Assembly: GCF_002245895.1 (NCBI RefSeq)
Contig: NZ_NPJZ01000001.1
Coordinates: forward strand, 1,351,001 to 1,415,000
Reading direction: 5' to 3'
Source: Rhodococcus sp. OK302
GTDB taxonomy: Bacteria; Actinomycetota; Actinomycetes; Mycobacteriales; Mycobacteriaceae
DNA length: 64,000 bases
Shown: piece by piece, positions 47,470 to 56,385 of the stretch
How positions within the stretch are numbered: position 1 is the stretch's first letter
Layout of the letters: each line of letters starts with the position of its first letter
The notes under the pieces: model-generated
What the model was told of the DNA's origin: nothing
The model's database searches: none
Seen by the model: the letters and a program-made list of their open reading frames with translations, nothing else
Program-made: the position numbers and the translations under genes

Positions 47470-47529
47470 CTACAGCAGTCCCCACCAATAAACCAGGCAC
47501 GCGAGAATGAATTCGACAACGGTGTCCAC
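47470..47529 (-). CDS. Candidate 19-residue membrane microprotein
   Basis: On the minus strand GTG 47529, six bases after GGAGG (47536-47540), opens a 19-codon frame MDTVVEFILACLVYWWGLL. It is one hydrophobic helix with aromatic residues at its end, typical of small membrane peptides. It ends just before the katA terminator, which can also serve it. The gap it occupies (47397-47653) has no other gene. Short frames arise by chance; the ribosome site and strong hydrophobicity are the support. Confidence 0.45.
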   Translation of the reverse strand: MDTVVEFILACLVYWWGLL

Positions 47530-47653
47530 GACGGTCCTCCTTCGCCACGACGTGCATTCCATGATCCGCGTCGACCGAAACTGTTTCGAGTGAGGCGCTG
47601 GCGGGCAGTCGATTCATACGAGTGTTCTTTTCGAGGTCAGGAGTTGGTCAGTC

Positions 47654-48643
47654 ATGACGAGATTCGGCTACACGTTGATGACCGAGCAGGCCGGCCCGAA
47701 GGAATTGGTTCGGTATGCGGTGAGGGCCGAGACCATCGGCTTCGATTTCGAGGTTATGAGTGATCACTATTCCCCGTGGCTGAGCGCGCAGGGACATGCG
47801 CCGTATGCCTGGTCGGTTCTCGGTGCAGTCGCCTACGCCACCGAGTCGGTTGGGTTGATGACGTATGTGACATGCCCGACGGTTCGCTATCACCCGGCGG
47901 TCATCGCGCAGAAGGCCGCCACGATGCAGATTCTCGCCGACGGAAGATTCACCCTCGGGGTCGGGAGCGGCGAGAGCCTGAACGAGCATGTGGTGGGTGA
48001 CGGGTGGCCATCCATCGACACGAGGCAAGACATGTTGCAGGAGGCCGTTGCGATCATTCGGGCGTTGCACTCCGGGGACGTGGTGAGTTGGAAGGGTGAG
48101 TATTTTGATGTGCAATCCGCTCGGATCTGGGATCTGCCCGAGATTCCCGTCCCGATCGCCGTGGCGATGTCAGGGGAGGAATCGGTTGAGAAGTTCGGGC
48201 CCATGGCGGATTGCCTCATTGGGGTGCAACCGGATTCGGATCTGATTCGACAGTGGAAGCACCTCCACAGTCGAGCTTTCGGGCTGGAGCCGGCACGACG
48301 ATCCATCGCGCAGATTCCGATAGCGTGGGACTTCGACCGAGACGCCGCGATCACCCGAGCCTATGAGCAGTTCCGCTGGTTCGGCGGCGGTTGGTCCGTC
48401 AATTCGGAACTGCCGACTCCGGCAAGCTTTGCTGCGGCCACCCAGTTTGTTCGCAAAGAGGATGTGGCAGAGAGTATTCCGTGTGGTCCGGATCTGGATG
48501 CGATTGTGGATGCGGTGAGCAAATACGCCGATGCCGGCTTTACCGACATTGCCCTGCTTCAGATCGGCGGCGATACCCAGGATCGATTCTTCGACGAGGC
48601 TGCGAAGCCGCTATTGGAGGCGTTGCACGTCAGATTGGGTTGA
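47654..48643 (+). CDS. F420-dependent LLM-class oxidoreductase (TIGR03557-type)
   Basis: A 329-residue luciferase-like TIM-barrel enzyme. FGYTLMTEQ at the start, SDHYSPW, TYVTCPTVRYHPAVIAQKAATM, and GRFTLGVGSGESLNEHVVGDGWP match the F420-dependent glucose-6-phosphate-dehydrogenase-like group. Its members use coenzyme F420 for hydride transfer; the substrate cannot be assigned. ATG 47654 has AGGAG about 11 bases upstream. It ends 14 bases inside the convergent prrB 3' end. Confidence 0.88.
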   Translation: MTRFGYTLMTEQAGPKELVRYAVRAETIGFDFEVMSDHYSPWLSAQGHAPYAWSVLGAVAYATESVGLMTYVTCPTVRYHPAVIAQKAATMQILADGRFTLGVGSGESLNEHVVGDGWPSIDTRQDMLQEAVAIIRALHSGDVVSWKGEYFDVQSARIWDLPEIPVPIAVAMSGEESVEKFGPMADCLIGVQPDSDLIRQWKHLHSRAFGLEPARRSIAQIPIAWDFDRDAAITRAYEQFRWFGGGWSVNSELPTPASFAAATQFVRKEDVAESIPCGPDLDAIVDAVSKYADAGFTDIALLQIGGDTQDRFFDEAAKPLLEALHVRLG

Positions 48644-49919
48644 CGGTGAAGGTCAGTCGGGTGCCGCCGAGGGGGCTCTCATCGAGACGGGCCTGCCCGC
48701 GGTGCAGACCGGCTTGCTGTGCGACCAACGCCAATCCCAACCCGCTGCCGGTGTCGGCGGCGCCGGGTCCGCGTACGAAACGTTCGAACATCGACTCCCG
48801 GATGGATTCGTCTATGACAGTGCCGTTGTCGTCGACGATGATGACAGCCGAACCGGCACCTGTGCCGGAACTTACGGCGATATCGACCCGAGTGGCCCGT
48901 CCGTGCCTGACAGAGTTGGTAATGGCGTTGGTCAGGACCAACCGGATTCCGGCCGGGAACGCTTGAACCGTCAGATCTTCGGGACCGTCCAACGTAATCG
49001 CCGTCCCGCTGTGTAGTCGCCGGGCTTCATCGACGACGCGGTCGGCAAGCTCCACTAGATCGACCTGCTCGTATTCCGAGGTGTCCGCGACCTCCCCGAG
49101 TGCGAGCGTTTCCAGATCAGTGAGAGTGCGTTCGATCTGTCGTTGTGACACCAGCAGTTCGGCCGCGAGTTCGTTGCGCTGATTTTCGGTGAGTTCCAGC
49201 GTCGCAAGGACTTCCAGGTCGGTACGCATCGACGTCATGGGTGTGCGAAGTTCGTGAGCTGACACGCGGGCGAAATCTCGAGCCGATTCGAGAGCCTGCT
49301 TTGTTCGGCTGCGATCGAGTTCGATTCGACTGAGCATGCTGTGTATCGCTTCGGAGAGTTCTTCTGCCTCGCGGGTGCCCCGGACAGACGGCGCACGACG
49401 CGCAAGTTCCTCGGCATCGAGGTTGTTGCCGATCAAACTGGTCGTCTTCGTCAGTTCTTGGAGTGGACGCACGGCGCGGCCGGCGAGTACCCACCCGAGC
49501 CCTGCCGCAACAAGTATCGCGATAACAGCTGCGGCCGCGACTTGGAATGTTTGTTCTCGAATTGCCTGTGTCAGTGGATCTTCGGGAATGCTGACCGCCA
49601 GGGCGGCTCCACTGTCTCCGGGGAGGGGGATATCGCGAGTGCGGAAATCGGCAAGTGGTGCTGCGGGAATGGGAGTGGCGTCTGTGCCGGGTTCGGTGAC
49701 GGCAGGGTCGGATATGGACGTCGCCGGTTCGGTTCGGATCGCGTATTCCGAGTTAGTGGCCATTTCAAGCGTAACGGAATCGAGAGTGCGATCCAGTTGG
49801 GCAGACCCATTGACGCGCAAGAAAACTACGAACGCAATACACACCGCGGCGATGACGATTGCAGCGGCCAGTCCGGAGGCGATCGCCACTCTCGACTGTA
49901 ATGACAACGAACGCTTCAT
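48630..49919 (-). CDS. prrB: Sensor histidine kinase PrrB-like
   Basis: A 429-residue kinase. An N-terminal helix (about 10-36), an extracytoplasmic sensor region, a second helix (about 122-146) and a HAMP linker ([14 protein letters not shown]) lead to the phosphoacceptor [14 protein letters not shown] and an ATPase domain with [14 protein letters not shown] and GSGLGLALV. Order, overlap with prrA and the PrrA similarity identify it as PrrB. Its start overlaps the prrA stop by four bases. Confidence 0.88.
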   Translation of the reverse strand: MKRSLSLQSRVAIASGLAAAIVIAAVCIAFVVFLRVNGSAQLDRTLDSVTLEMATNSEYAIRTEPATSISDPAVTEPGTDATPIPAAPLADFRTRDIPLPGDSGAALAVSIPEDPLTQAIREQTFQVAAAAVIAILVAAGLGWVLAGRAVRPLQELTKTTSLIGNNLDAEELARRAPSVRGTREAEELSEAIHSMLSRIELDRSRTKQALESARDFARVSAHELRTPMTSMRTDLEVLATLELTENQRNELAAELLVSQRQIERTLTDLETLALGEVADTSEYEQVDLVELADRVVDEARRLHSGTAITLDGPEDLTVQAFPAGIRLVLTNAITNSVRHGRATRVDIAVSSGTGAGSAVIIVDDNGTVIDESIRESMFERFVRGPGAADTGSGLGLALVAQQAGLHRGQARLDESPLGGTRLTFTVNPI

Positions 49920-50614
49920 CGTTCGGCCCGCAAGACAAAGCCGACTCCGCGGACGGTATGGATCAGTCGAGGCGCGCCGTCAGCCTCGAGTTTCTTACGT
50001 AGATAGGTGACAAAGACGTCCACGACGTTGGTGTCGGCATCGAAGTCGTAGCCCCACACGAGGCGGAGGAGTTGAGGCCGGCTGAGCACGACCCCGGCAT
50101 GTTCGGCGAGAACTGCGAGGAGATCGAATTCCCTTTTTGTCAGTTCGATTCGAGCGCCGTTCACATACGCGCGATGGCCGGGAAGGTCGACAGTGAGCGG
50201 GCCCACGGATATCGGACGTTCCGTCTGCGTCGCGGCATTTCCGGTGCGTCGCAACAACGCCCGTAGCCTGGCAACAAGCTCCGCCAACTCGAACGGTTTG
50301 GTGAGGTAATCGTCGGCGCCGGCTTCGAGTCCGGCAATGCGATCACCGACTGAACTTTGAGCGCTCAGAACACAAATCGGGACCTCGTTGCCGATGGCGC
50401 GCAAGGCAGTGACCACGCCGACGCCGTCGAGGCCGGGCATATTGACGTCGAGGACGATTGCCGACGGACAGCGCTTGCTCACGGCGGTAAGCGCAGATCG
50501 ACCGTCGACTGCGGTGTCGGTCTCGAATCCCGAGAGGCGCAGTCCGCGTTCGAGGGAGGTCAGAACCTTGGCGTCGTCGTCCACGATCAGGATGCGTTCG
50601 GGTGTGCTCACCAT
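49916..50614 (-). CDS. prrA: OmpR-family response regulator PrrA
   Basis: A 232-residue regulator with receiver motifs [21 protein letters not shown], phosphorylated Asp in [13 protein letters not shown] and Lys in DYLTKPF, and a C-terminal winged helix ([29 protein letters not shown]). It is very similar along its length to M. tuberculosis PrrA, which is essential there and governs growth and respiration genes. ATG 50614 ([14 protein letters not shown]) is the best start; the frame upstream is not conserved. Confidence 0.92.
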   Translation of the reverse strand: MVSTPERILIVDDDAKVLTSLERGLRLSGFETDTAVDGRSALTAVSKRCPSAIVLDVNMPGLDGVGVVTALRAIGNEVPICVLSAQSSVGDRIAGLEAGADDYLTKPFELAELVARLRALLRRTGNAATQTERPISVGPLTVDLPGHRAYVNGARIELTKREFDLLAVLAEHAGVVLSRPQLLRLVWGYDFDADTNVVDVFVTYLRKKLEADGAPRLIHTVRGVGFVLRAER

Positions 50615-50776
50615 AGCTATAGTGCCACCGGATTCTGCGCGACCTGCTCTCCGGTGACGATGCTCTCGCATTCTCATGAATCCCTAAGAGTTCGCTAACG
50701 AGCGCCGAGTTTTCCGCCAATAGGTTCGTTGGTGTCGAGGCAATCCGAGCCGCGACACCTGAACGAGGAGATCGCC

Positions 50777-51145
50777 ATGGGCAAGACCATCATCACCACC
50801 ACCCGCCGTCGAGTGGCCGTCGCTGCCGCCGGAATCGCCGCTGTCGCAGCGATCGCCGTGCCCGGCATTGCCTGGGCCAACGGCTCCGTCCCCGAGACCA
50901 CACCGACTGTTGTCTCCACTCCCGCCGTGGAGATGGGCCAGGCTATTGAGACCGACGGGTGTGCCCGCGACCTGACCCCGGAAGATATCGACGCGCTGGT
51001 CGCGAAGGGTGAGCTCAGCCTGGCGGACAGCATTCCCGCAACCGCCACCGAAGCCTCGGTGATCGCCCCCGGTGCCGACGAGGGTGACAAGGCCGCGAGC
51101 TTTGAAGCGACGGACAGTAGCGTCACACTCGCAGTTTCCTGCTGA
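50777..51145 (+). CDS. Small secreted protein of unknown function
   Basis: A 122-residue protein with a clear Sec signal: basic start (KTIITTTRRR), a 20-residue Ala-rich hydrophobic core and AWA cleavage site near residue 34. The mature part of about 88 residues is acidic, has two Cys (one near its middle, one at the C-terminus) and a TPEDIDALVAKGEL helix. No family was recognised. RBS GAGGAG precedes ATG 50777. It is divergent from prrA, so PrrA may control it. Confidence 0.75.
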   Translation: MGKTIITTTRRRVAVAAAGIAAVAAIAVPGIAWANGSVPETTPTVVSTPAVEMGQAIETDGCARDLTPEDIDALVAKGELSLADSIPATATEASVIAPGADEGDKAASFEATDSSVTLAVSC

Positions 51146-51241
51146 TGAAAGTAGCTACGTAGCAATTTCTTTGAGTAGGAACGGTACGGCCGTGCCGAAA
51201 TGAGGAAAGTCTGTCGGTAGCTCTTGCTACGTTCTGGAGCG

Positions 51242-51263
51242 GCCCCGACGCACGTGTCGGGGC
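51242..51263 (+). terminator. Hairpin upstream of the YdjM-like gene
   Basis: GCCCCGAC (51242-51249) and GTCGGGGC (51256-51263) form a perfect 8-base stem. It may end the transcript of the secreted-protein gene or structure the leader of the following gene. Confidence 0.5.
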
Positions 51264-51287
51264 GCGCTTCGGAAGGTGTTGTGCTTC

Positions 51288-52082
51288 ATGGTTATGGGTC
51301 CCACCCACGCGATGTCCGGTGCTGCCGTTGGTCTGGTGGTTGCCGAACTCTTGCCGCTCGACTGGGGTGGGCCCACGTCCACTGCCGAGACTCTGACCTT
51401 TGCCGGGGTCTGTGCGGGCGCGGCGCTGCTTCCGGATCTGGACACCGGTCAATCGACTGTCGCGCGGTCGTTCGGGCCGATCAGCAAGGCCCTCGCGCAG
51501 GGTGTCGACGCAGTATCGGTGGCATTTTACCGCCTCACAAAAGGCAAGAAGGACGGCAAGCGGCGCGGCGGGCACCGGACGCTCACGCACACCGCACTGT
51601 TCGCGGCCGGCCTGGGCGCCGGAGTGTCAGCTTTGGTCGTGCAGTTCGGAAAGCCGGCCATCATCATCACTCTGTTCTTCTGTTTAGGGCTCGCGATCCG
51701 CGGACTGGCGGGCGACTTCGCGAAGGAGAAGGGCTGGCTGATCGTGTCGGCGATAGCCTTGGCGCTGTCTGCACTGACGTGGCAGTGGTATCCCAGCGAG
51801 GCGGGTTCCACCGGATTGGGTGTCGCGGTCGCGTTGGGTTGCGCGACGCATTGTCTCGGTGACGCGATCACCAAGGAAGGCGTGCCGTTTCTTGCGCCGC
51901 TCATTCCGTTAGGTGGTAAACGCTGGTGGGAGCAGCGCCTTCCGTCGTTCCTCTCGATTCGGGCCGGCGGCAACTTCGAGAAGATTCTGATCGGCCCGGC
52001 GCTCACGCTCTTGACGGTGTGGCTGATCGTCAAAGCTTTCGACGGTGCGCCGGAGGCGATCTACGCGGTGATTGGTTCGTAG
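51288..52082 (+). CDS. YdjM-family membrane metal-dependent hydrolase
   Basis: A 264-residue multi-helix membrane protein with GPTHAMSG at the start, LLPDLDT, GHRTLTHT and CATHCLGDAIT. These are the conserved His/Asp motifs of the LexA-regulated YdjM / DUF457 hydrolase family, thought to bind zinc in the membrane. The start is ATG 51288 (MVMGPTH); GTG 51276, four codons earlier, is also possible. Substrate unknown. Confidence 0.85.
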   Translation: MVMGPTHAMSGAAVGLVVAELLPLDWGGPTSTAETLTFAGVCAGAALLPDLDTGQSTVARSFGPISKALAQGVDAVSVAFYRLTKGKKDGKRRGGHRTLTHTALFAAGLGAGVSALVVQFGKPAIIITLFFCLGLAIRGLAGDFAKEKGWLIVSAIALALSALTWQWYPSEAGSTGLGVAVALGCATHCLGDAITKEGVPFLAPLIPLGGKRWWEQRLPSFLSIRAGGNFEKILIGPALTLLTVWLIVKAFDGAPEAIYAVIGS

Positions 52083-52179
52083 GTTCCAGAAACCATTATT
52101 ACGGAACCACTGGCATCGTAATCAAATCTGTTCTACGTTCGTCCCTGACGGAGACCGATTCGGCAGAGACGAGTGGGCA

Positions 52180-53916
52180 GTGGATCAAGACGCAAAGTTC
52201 GGTTCGGTAAGCAGACGCGGATTCCTCGCGGCCGGAGCCGGAGCAGTCGCAGTTGCCGGTGTTTCCTGGGCGCCGGCCGGAGCGGTTCCGTGGGGTCCGC
52301 AGTCCACGCTCGCCCCTCCGCCCGAGTTTCCGGCCGGCATTCCGCTCTCGCAGCAGGCGTACACCAACTGGTCCAAGGAAATTGTTCTCGACAGCGTCTG
52401 GACGGCAACCGCTCGAAGCGCGGATGACGTTGTGATTCTCTCGAACTGGGCGCATCAGCACGGGTACACGGTGCGGGCGCGCGGCACTATGCACGGGTGG
52501 AGTCCGCTGACCGTCGTACCCGGAGCATCGGTTGATCGTGTACTGCTCGTGGACACCATGGTCCATCTGAATTCGGTTGTAGTGCAGCATGGCGCGCCGT
52601 CTACCGTCACCGCCGGTGCGGGAGCCAGCATCGAGAAAATCCTCTCGGCGCTCCAAGCACAAGGACTCGGATGGGCCAATGCCCCGGCCATCGGGGAACT
52701 GTCCATTGCCGGAGCCCTCACGATCGGCGCGCACGGCGCTACCTACCCGGCTGCCGGCGAGACGATTACGCCAGGCCAGTCGTACGGCTCCCTGAGCAAT
52801 CTCATCACCGCCATCACTGTGGTGGCTTGGGATGAATCCGAGAGCTGCTATCGATTACGCGAATTCACGCGTTCCGACTTCGAAAGCACCGCGTTCCTGA
52901 CCCACCTCGGACGCACCTTCGTCACGTCCGTGACCTTGCAAGCTGGTGAGAACTACCGGCTGCGCTGCCAGAGTTTCACCGACATCCCCTGGCGGGAACT
53001 GTTTGCGCCTCCCGGCTCGCCGGGCCGCACCTACGAGAGTTTTGTCGAAGCCTCCGGGCGCGTCGAGGCAATCTGGTTCCCGTTCACAGAGACTCCCTGG
53101 CTGAAGGTCTGGACCCCGGCACCCGTCAAGCCTCCCGAATCGCGAGAAGTGTTCGGGCCGTACAACTATTTCTTCTCCGACGCGATCCCCGAAGAAGTGA
53201 CCACGCCGCTGGGCATGGTGGCCAAAGGCTTGCAGGGCACTACGCCGGCATTCGGGGCCTCCCAGTTCGGCGCCGTCGCAGCAGGATTGGTGCTCACCGA
53301 CACCGATGACCTGTGGGGCTGGTCCAAAGACGTCCTGTTCTACCTGCGGCACACGACGTTACGCGTCGTAGCCGGTGGTGGCGCCGTTATCACCAAGCGG
53401 TCCAACATCGCCCGCGTCGTCCACGAGATGACGAGTTGGCTGAACGAGCGGATGACGCACTACGCGTCAATGGGGCAGTATCCCGTCAACATGCCGTTCG
53501 AAGTGCGGTTGTGTGGTGTCGACGATCAAGGTGAAGTGATGGTCGACAGTGCCGGTGCGCCAGACCTTTCCGCAGTCCGTCCGCGCGCAGACCGCGGCGA
53601 CTGGGACACTGCCATCTGGATGAACGTGGTGTCGATTCCCGGTACACCGGGACTGTCCGCGTTCCTGCGAGAAATGGAACGGTGGATGGTTGCGAACTAC
53701 TCCGGCGGCTACGCCACCTTCCGGCCCGAGTGGTCGAAGGGATGGGCATTCACCGAAGATGCGGCGTATCAGGACGGTGAATTCCTCACTCGCACAGTTC
53801 CCGCCAGCTTCAGGGCTGGTAACGACGGAAATTGGGACTTCGCCCTCGCGACCCTCGACAAGTACGACCCGCATCGAATCTTCAGTAACTCGTTCATCGA
53901 CCGGTTCATGCCCTGA
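52180..53916 (+). CDS. Cholesterol oxidase, type II (covalent FAD, VAO family)
   Basis: A 578-residue secreted flavoenzyme closely matching Brevibacterium sterolicum cholesterol oxidase II over its whole length, including ALTIGAHGA, GPYNYFFSD, RPEWSKGWAF and DPHRIFSN-type segments. It oxidises and isomerises 3-beta-hydroxysterols to 3-keto-4-ene products, giving H2O2. A Tat signal (SRRGFLAAGAG, 11-21) exports it. The FAD is expected on His105 in TMHGWSPLT, the counterpart of His121 in the Brevibacterium enzyme. GTG 52180 is chosen because the Tat motif follows it closely; the frame is open further upstream. Confidence 0.92.
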   Translation: MDQDAKFGSVSRRGFLAAGAGAVAVAGVSWAPAGAVPWGPQSTLAPPPEFPAGIPLSQQAYTNWSKEIVLDSVWTATARSADDVVILSNWAHQHGYTVRARGTMHGWSPLTVVPGASVDRVLLVDTMVHLNSVVVQHGAPSTVTAGAGASIEKILSALQAQGLGWANAPAIGELSIAGALTIGAHGATYPAAGETITPGQSYGSLSNLITAITVVAWDESESCYRLREFTRSDFESTAFLTHLGRTFVTSVTLQAGENYRLRCQSFTDIPWRELFAPPGSPGRTYESFVEASGRVEAIWFPFTETPWLKVWTPAPVKPPESREVFGPYNYFFSDAIPEEVTTPLGMVAKGLQGTTPAFGASQFGAVAAGLVLTDTDDLWGWSKDVLFYLRHTTLRVVAGGGAVITKRSNIARVVHEMTSWLNERMTHYASMGQYPVNMPFEVRLCGVDDQGEVMVDSAGAPDLSAVRPRADRGDWDTAIWMNVVSIPGTPGLSAFLREMERWMVANYSGGYATFRPEWSKGWAFTEDAAYQDGEFLTRTVPASFRAGNDGNWDFALATLDKYDPHRIFSNSFIDRFMP

Positions 53917-53920
53917 AACT

Positions 53921-53959
53921 GACTGTTGCCCAGCTCGACGACAGAACTGGGCAACAGTC
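53921..53959. terminator. Bidirectional terminator between cholesterol oxidase and hugZ-like genes
   Basis: Arms 53921-53933 and 53947-53959 form a perfect 13-base stem with a 13-base loop between two convergent genes. Confidence 0.85.
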
Positions 53960-53972
53960 GGAAGAGGTTGTA

Positions 53973-54488
53973 TCAGTTGCTTTCCGCGGCGACTGGCTTC
54001 TTGTCGATGACAACGTGGTCGAAACGATTGCCGTCGAAGCTCACGTCGAAAGCCTTACCGAAGCCGACAACGTAGCGCCCCTGTTTCGGTGTGAGGCGGA
54101 AGAGGTGGAAGTCCAGGGTGCGAAGGAGATCAACCATCTTGGCGTTTGTACGTGCCCCGAGGTTCTCGAACACGTCATCGTGTCCTTCTTCCACACACTC
54201 CGTGACGGTGCAGTCGAAGCGAGCTCGTTCGATGCCGAAGAGATTGGCAGATTCGCTCTCGCCCCCGTGGATCAGGACACAGGCAGTCTCTGCGTTGTGC
54301 AGGTAGGTGTAGTGATCCGCGATCTCACTCACGTAGACGTAGAGCGAATCCTGGTGAATGGCAAAAGGAACGATCGACAGGAACGGCTCGCCGTTCTGGT
54401 CCTTCGTCGAGATGACTACGGTTTTGCGCTCCGTGAGAAAGGTGCGGTAGGCGTCCAGAGCCTTTTTGTGTTCTGCATCGGACAGCAT
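53973..54488 (-). CDS. HugZ/PNPOx-like heme-handling protein
   Basis: A 171-residue split-barrel flavin/heme-binding-fold protein (FLTERKTVVISTKDQNGEPFLSIVPFAI; C-terminal LTPKQGRYVVGFGKAFDVS). The last segment resembles HugZ, a heme-degrading or heme-storing protein. Its ATG overlaps the stop of the ABC ATPase gene (TAATG), so it belongs to the importer operon. That placement points to heme as the imported substrate. The reaction is not proved by sequence; a pyridoxamine-oxidase-like role is less likely. Confidence 0.75.
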   Translation of the reverse strand: MLSDAEHKKALDAYRTFLTERKTVVISTKDQNGEPFLSIVPFAIHQDSLYVYVSEIADHYTYLHNAETACVLIHGGESESANLFGIERARFDCTVTECVEEGHDDVFENLGARTNAKMVDLLRTLDFHLFRLTPKQGRYVVGFGKAFDVSFDGNRFDHVVIDKKPVAAESN

Positions 54489-55333
54489 TAGTTCTCCTCG
54501 GGTGTGTACATCGGGATGGCGGGCTCGGCGACATTCCATTGCCGTCGAACCAGATGAATTCGGGGGCGCGCGGTGAGGGGATGCTCCTCCACCTCGGCTT
54601 CCATGCCGTACACGTCACGAATCAGATCGGGAGTCAGAACCTCACCGGGAGTTCCCTCGGAGACAACCTGTCCCGCTGAGAGGGCGACTATGCGATCACT
54701 GAACGTCGACGCCTGATTGAGGTCGTGCAGCACCATCAACACGGCAATTCCCAACGTGCGGTTCAACGACGTGACTACCTCGAGAACTTCGTGCTGATGA
54801 GCAATATCGAGGTACGTGGTTGGTTCGTCGAGGAGCAGAACCTGGGGGCGTTGGGCAAGCACCATCGCGAGCCACGCCCGCTGGGCTTCTCCGCCCGAGA
54901 GCTGTGAGACAAGCCGATCCGCCAGCTTCTTGAGCTCGGTATGAGCTAGGGCCCAGTCGACGGCCTCGCTGTCTTCTTCGGTGGGCCGCTGATACCAACG
55001 ATGATGAGGGTGCCGCCCGTAGCCGACCAGTTCGCGCACCGTCATATCCGTTGGCGCCGTGTTCTTCTGGTTGAGCATTCCGATTGCCCGGGCCCGTCGA
55101 CGCAAAGACCACGACGACATGTCGGATCCCTCGAGGCGCACAACTCCCGTGCGGGGCGAGAGCTGACCGCTCAGCGCTTTCATGACGGTCGATTTTCCCG
55201 ACCCGTTGGGCCCGATGAGGGTGACAACCTCGTTTGATCCCACCGTCAGGGAAACGTTGTTCACCACGCGGTTTTCGCCGTAACAAACACTGACGTCGAG
55301 AGCTTCGAGCAGTGTCACTGCACTCTCTGACAT
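54488..55333 (-). CDS. ABC-transporter ATPase (FepC/HmuV type)
   Basis: A 281-residue ATPase. Walker A GPNGSGKST (about 40-48), signature LSGGEAQRAWLA, Walker B LLLDEPTTYLDIAH and the switch His in LMVLHDLNQAS are all present. Sequence and neighbours place it among iron-siderophore/heme importers. Its start overlaps the stop of the permease gene. Transcription should come from the IdeR-like promoter upstream of the binding-protein gene. Confidence 0.93.
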   Translation of the reverse strand: MSESAVTLLEALDVSVCYGENRVVNNVSLTVGSNEVVTLIGPNGSGKSTVMKALSGQLSPRTGVVRLEGSDMSSWSLRRRARAIGMLNQKNTAPTDMTVRELVGYGRHPHHRWYQRPTEEDSEAVDWALAHTELKKLADRLVSQLSGGEAQRAWLAMVLAQRPQVLLLDEPTTYLDIAHQHEVLEVVTSLNRTLGIAVLMVLHDLNQASTFSDRIVALSAGQVVSEGTPGEVLTPDLIRDVYGMEAEVEEHPLTARPRIHLVRRQWNVAEPAIPMYTPEEN

Positions 55334-56385
55334 CAGACGCCCTGCCTACGCATGAGGTAGAGGAAGTAGGGGGCGCCGATCGCCGCCATGATGATTCCGG
55401 CGGGAATCTCTGTGGGACTGAAAAGTGTTCGTCCCATCGTGTCGGAGACCAAGACAAGCAGGGCGCCGACCGCAATACTCATCGGGATGAGCACTGCGTG
55501 ATTCGATCCCACGATCATCCGGGCGATATGCGGAACGACCAAGCCCACAAATCCGATGATCCCGACGGCGGCCACCGCGATCGCGGCCAGGAAGACAGCG
55601 ACCAACGACAGCAGGATGCGGGTGAGGTTTACCCCTTCGCCCAGGTTGCGCGCGACGTCGTCGCCCAAGCGCATGATGTTCGCCGAACGAATGCAGAGGA
55701 GAGAGATCAGCAGCCCAATTATGGTGTAGGGCAGGATCATCCAGACAGAGTTCATACCTTTTGCGGCGAGGCTGCCGTTCATCCACTGGATTGCTGCGGG
55801 AAGTCGATCGCTGTAGCGAAGCGACAGGAATGCAATGAACGCACCGGCCAGTGCATTGACCGCGACTCCGGCCAGAATGATGTTCAGCGGCTTGATTCCT
55901 TCGCGACGCCACGCCAGTGCGTAAACGATTGTCGCGGCGATAGCGCCGCCGGCAAAGGCTGCAAAGGGAATCATCGAGCTGTAACTCGGTGCGGCCAGCA
56001 AAATTACGAGGACCAAGGCTGCGGCACCGCTGGTGACTCCCGTCAGACCGGGATCAGCCAGCGGGTTTCCCATCACTGTCTGAAGCAGCGCGCCCGACAC
56101 CGCGATGCTCGCTCCCACCAGCAGGGCGAGCAGTACACGCGGCAACCGCACATCCCACAGAATTGTGCTGAGGGACGCGCTGTCGTTGCTGCCCGACAGA
56201 ACCGCGATGATCTCGGCTGGGGAAATCTGCACACTGCCGAGGCCGAGGCTGACCAGCGCAACTATTCCGAGCAGAATCCAAGCAATGGGAAGTGCCCACT
56301 TCGCGCGCTGGCGAGTAGGTGCTGACGGAGAGTTGACGGGTTGCGCAGTCGGGGAGCTCACTGGTGGGGCGGTGGGGGAGCTCAC
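55333..56385 (-). CDS. ABC-transporter permease (FecCD family)
   Basis: A 350-residue permease with about nine to ten helices and the FecCD segments LPRVLLALLVGASIAVSGALLQ, GNPLADPGLTGVTSGAA and GFVGLVVPHIAR. The N-terminus has a short repeat (SSPTAPPVSSPTAQPVNSP) from a duplicated GTGAGCTCCCC stretch, giving two possible GTG starts; the upstream one (56385) overlaps the binding-protein stop (GTGA). Confidence 0.92.
   Translation of the reverse strand: MSSPTAPPVSSPTAQPVNSPSAPTRQRAKWALPIAWILLGIVALVSLGLGSVQISPAEIIAVLSGSNDSASLSTILWDVRLPRVLLALLVGASIAVSGALLQTVMGNPLADPGLTGVTSGAAALVLVILLAAPSYSSMIPFAAFAGGAIAATIVYALAWRREGIKPLNIILAGVAVNALAGAFIAFLSLRYSDRLPAAIQWMNGSLAAKGMNSVWMILPYTIIGLLISLLCIRSANIMRLGDDVARNLGEGVNLTRILLSLVAVFLAAIAVAAVGIIGFVGLVVPHIARMIVGSNHAVLIPMSIAVGALLVLVSDTMGRTLFSPTEIPAGIIMAAIGAPYFLYLMRRQGV

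Noticed and set aside
51146..51241. A possible riboswitch in the leader of the YdjM-like gene
   Set aside because: There are some repeated GTAGC/GCTAC pieces and a near-palindrome at about 51191-51204, but they do not match any riboswitch consensus that I can recall.
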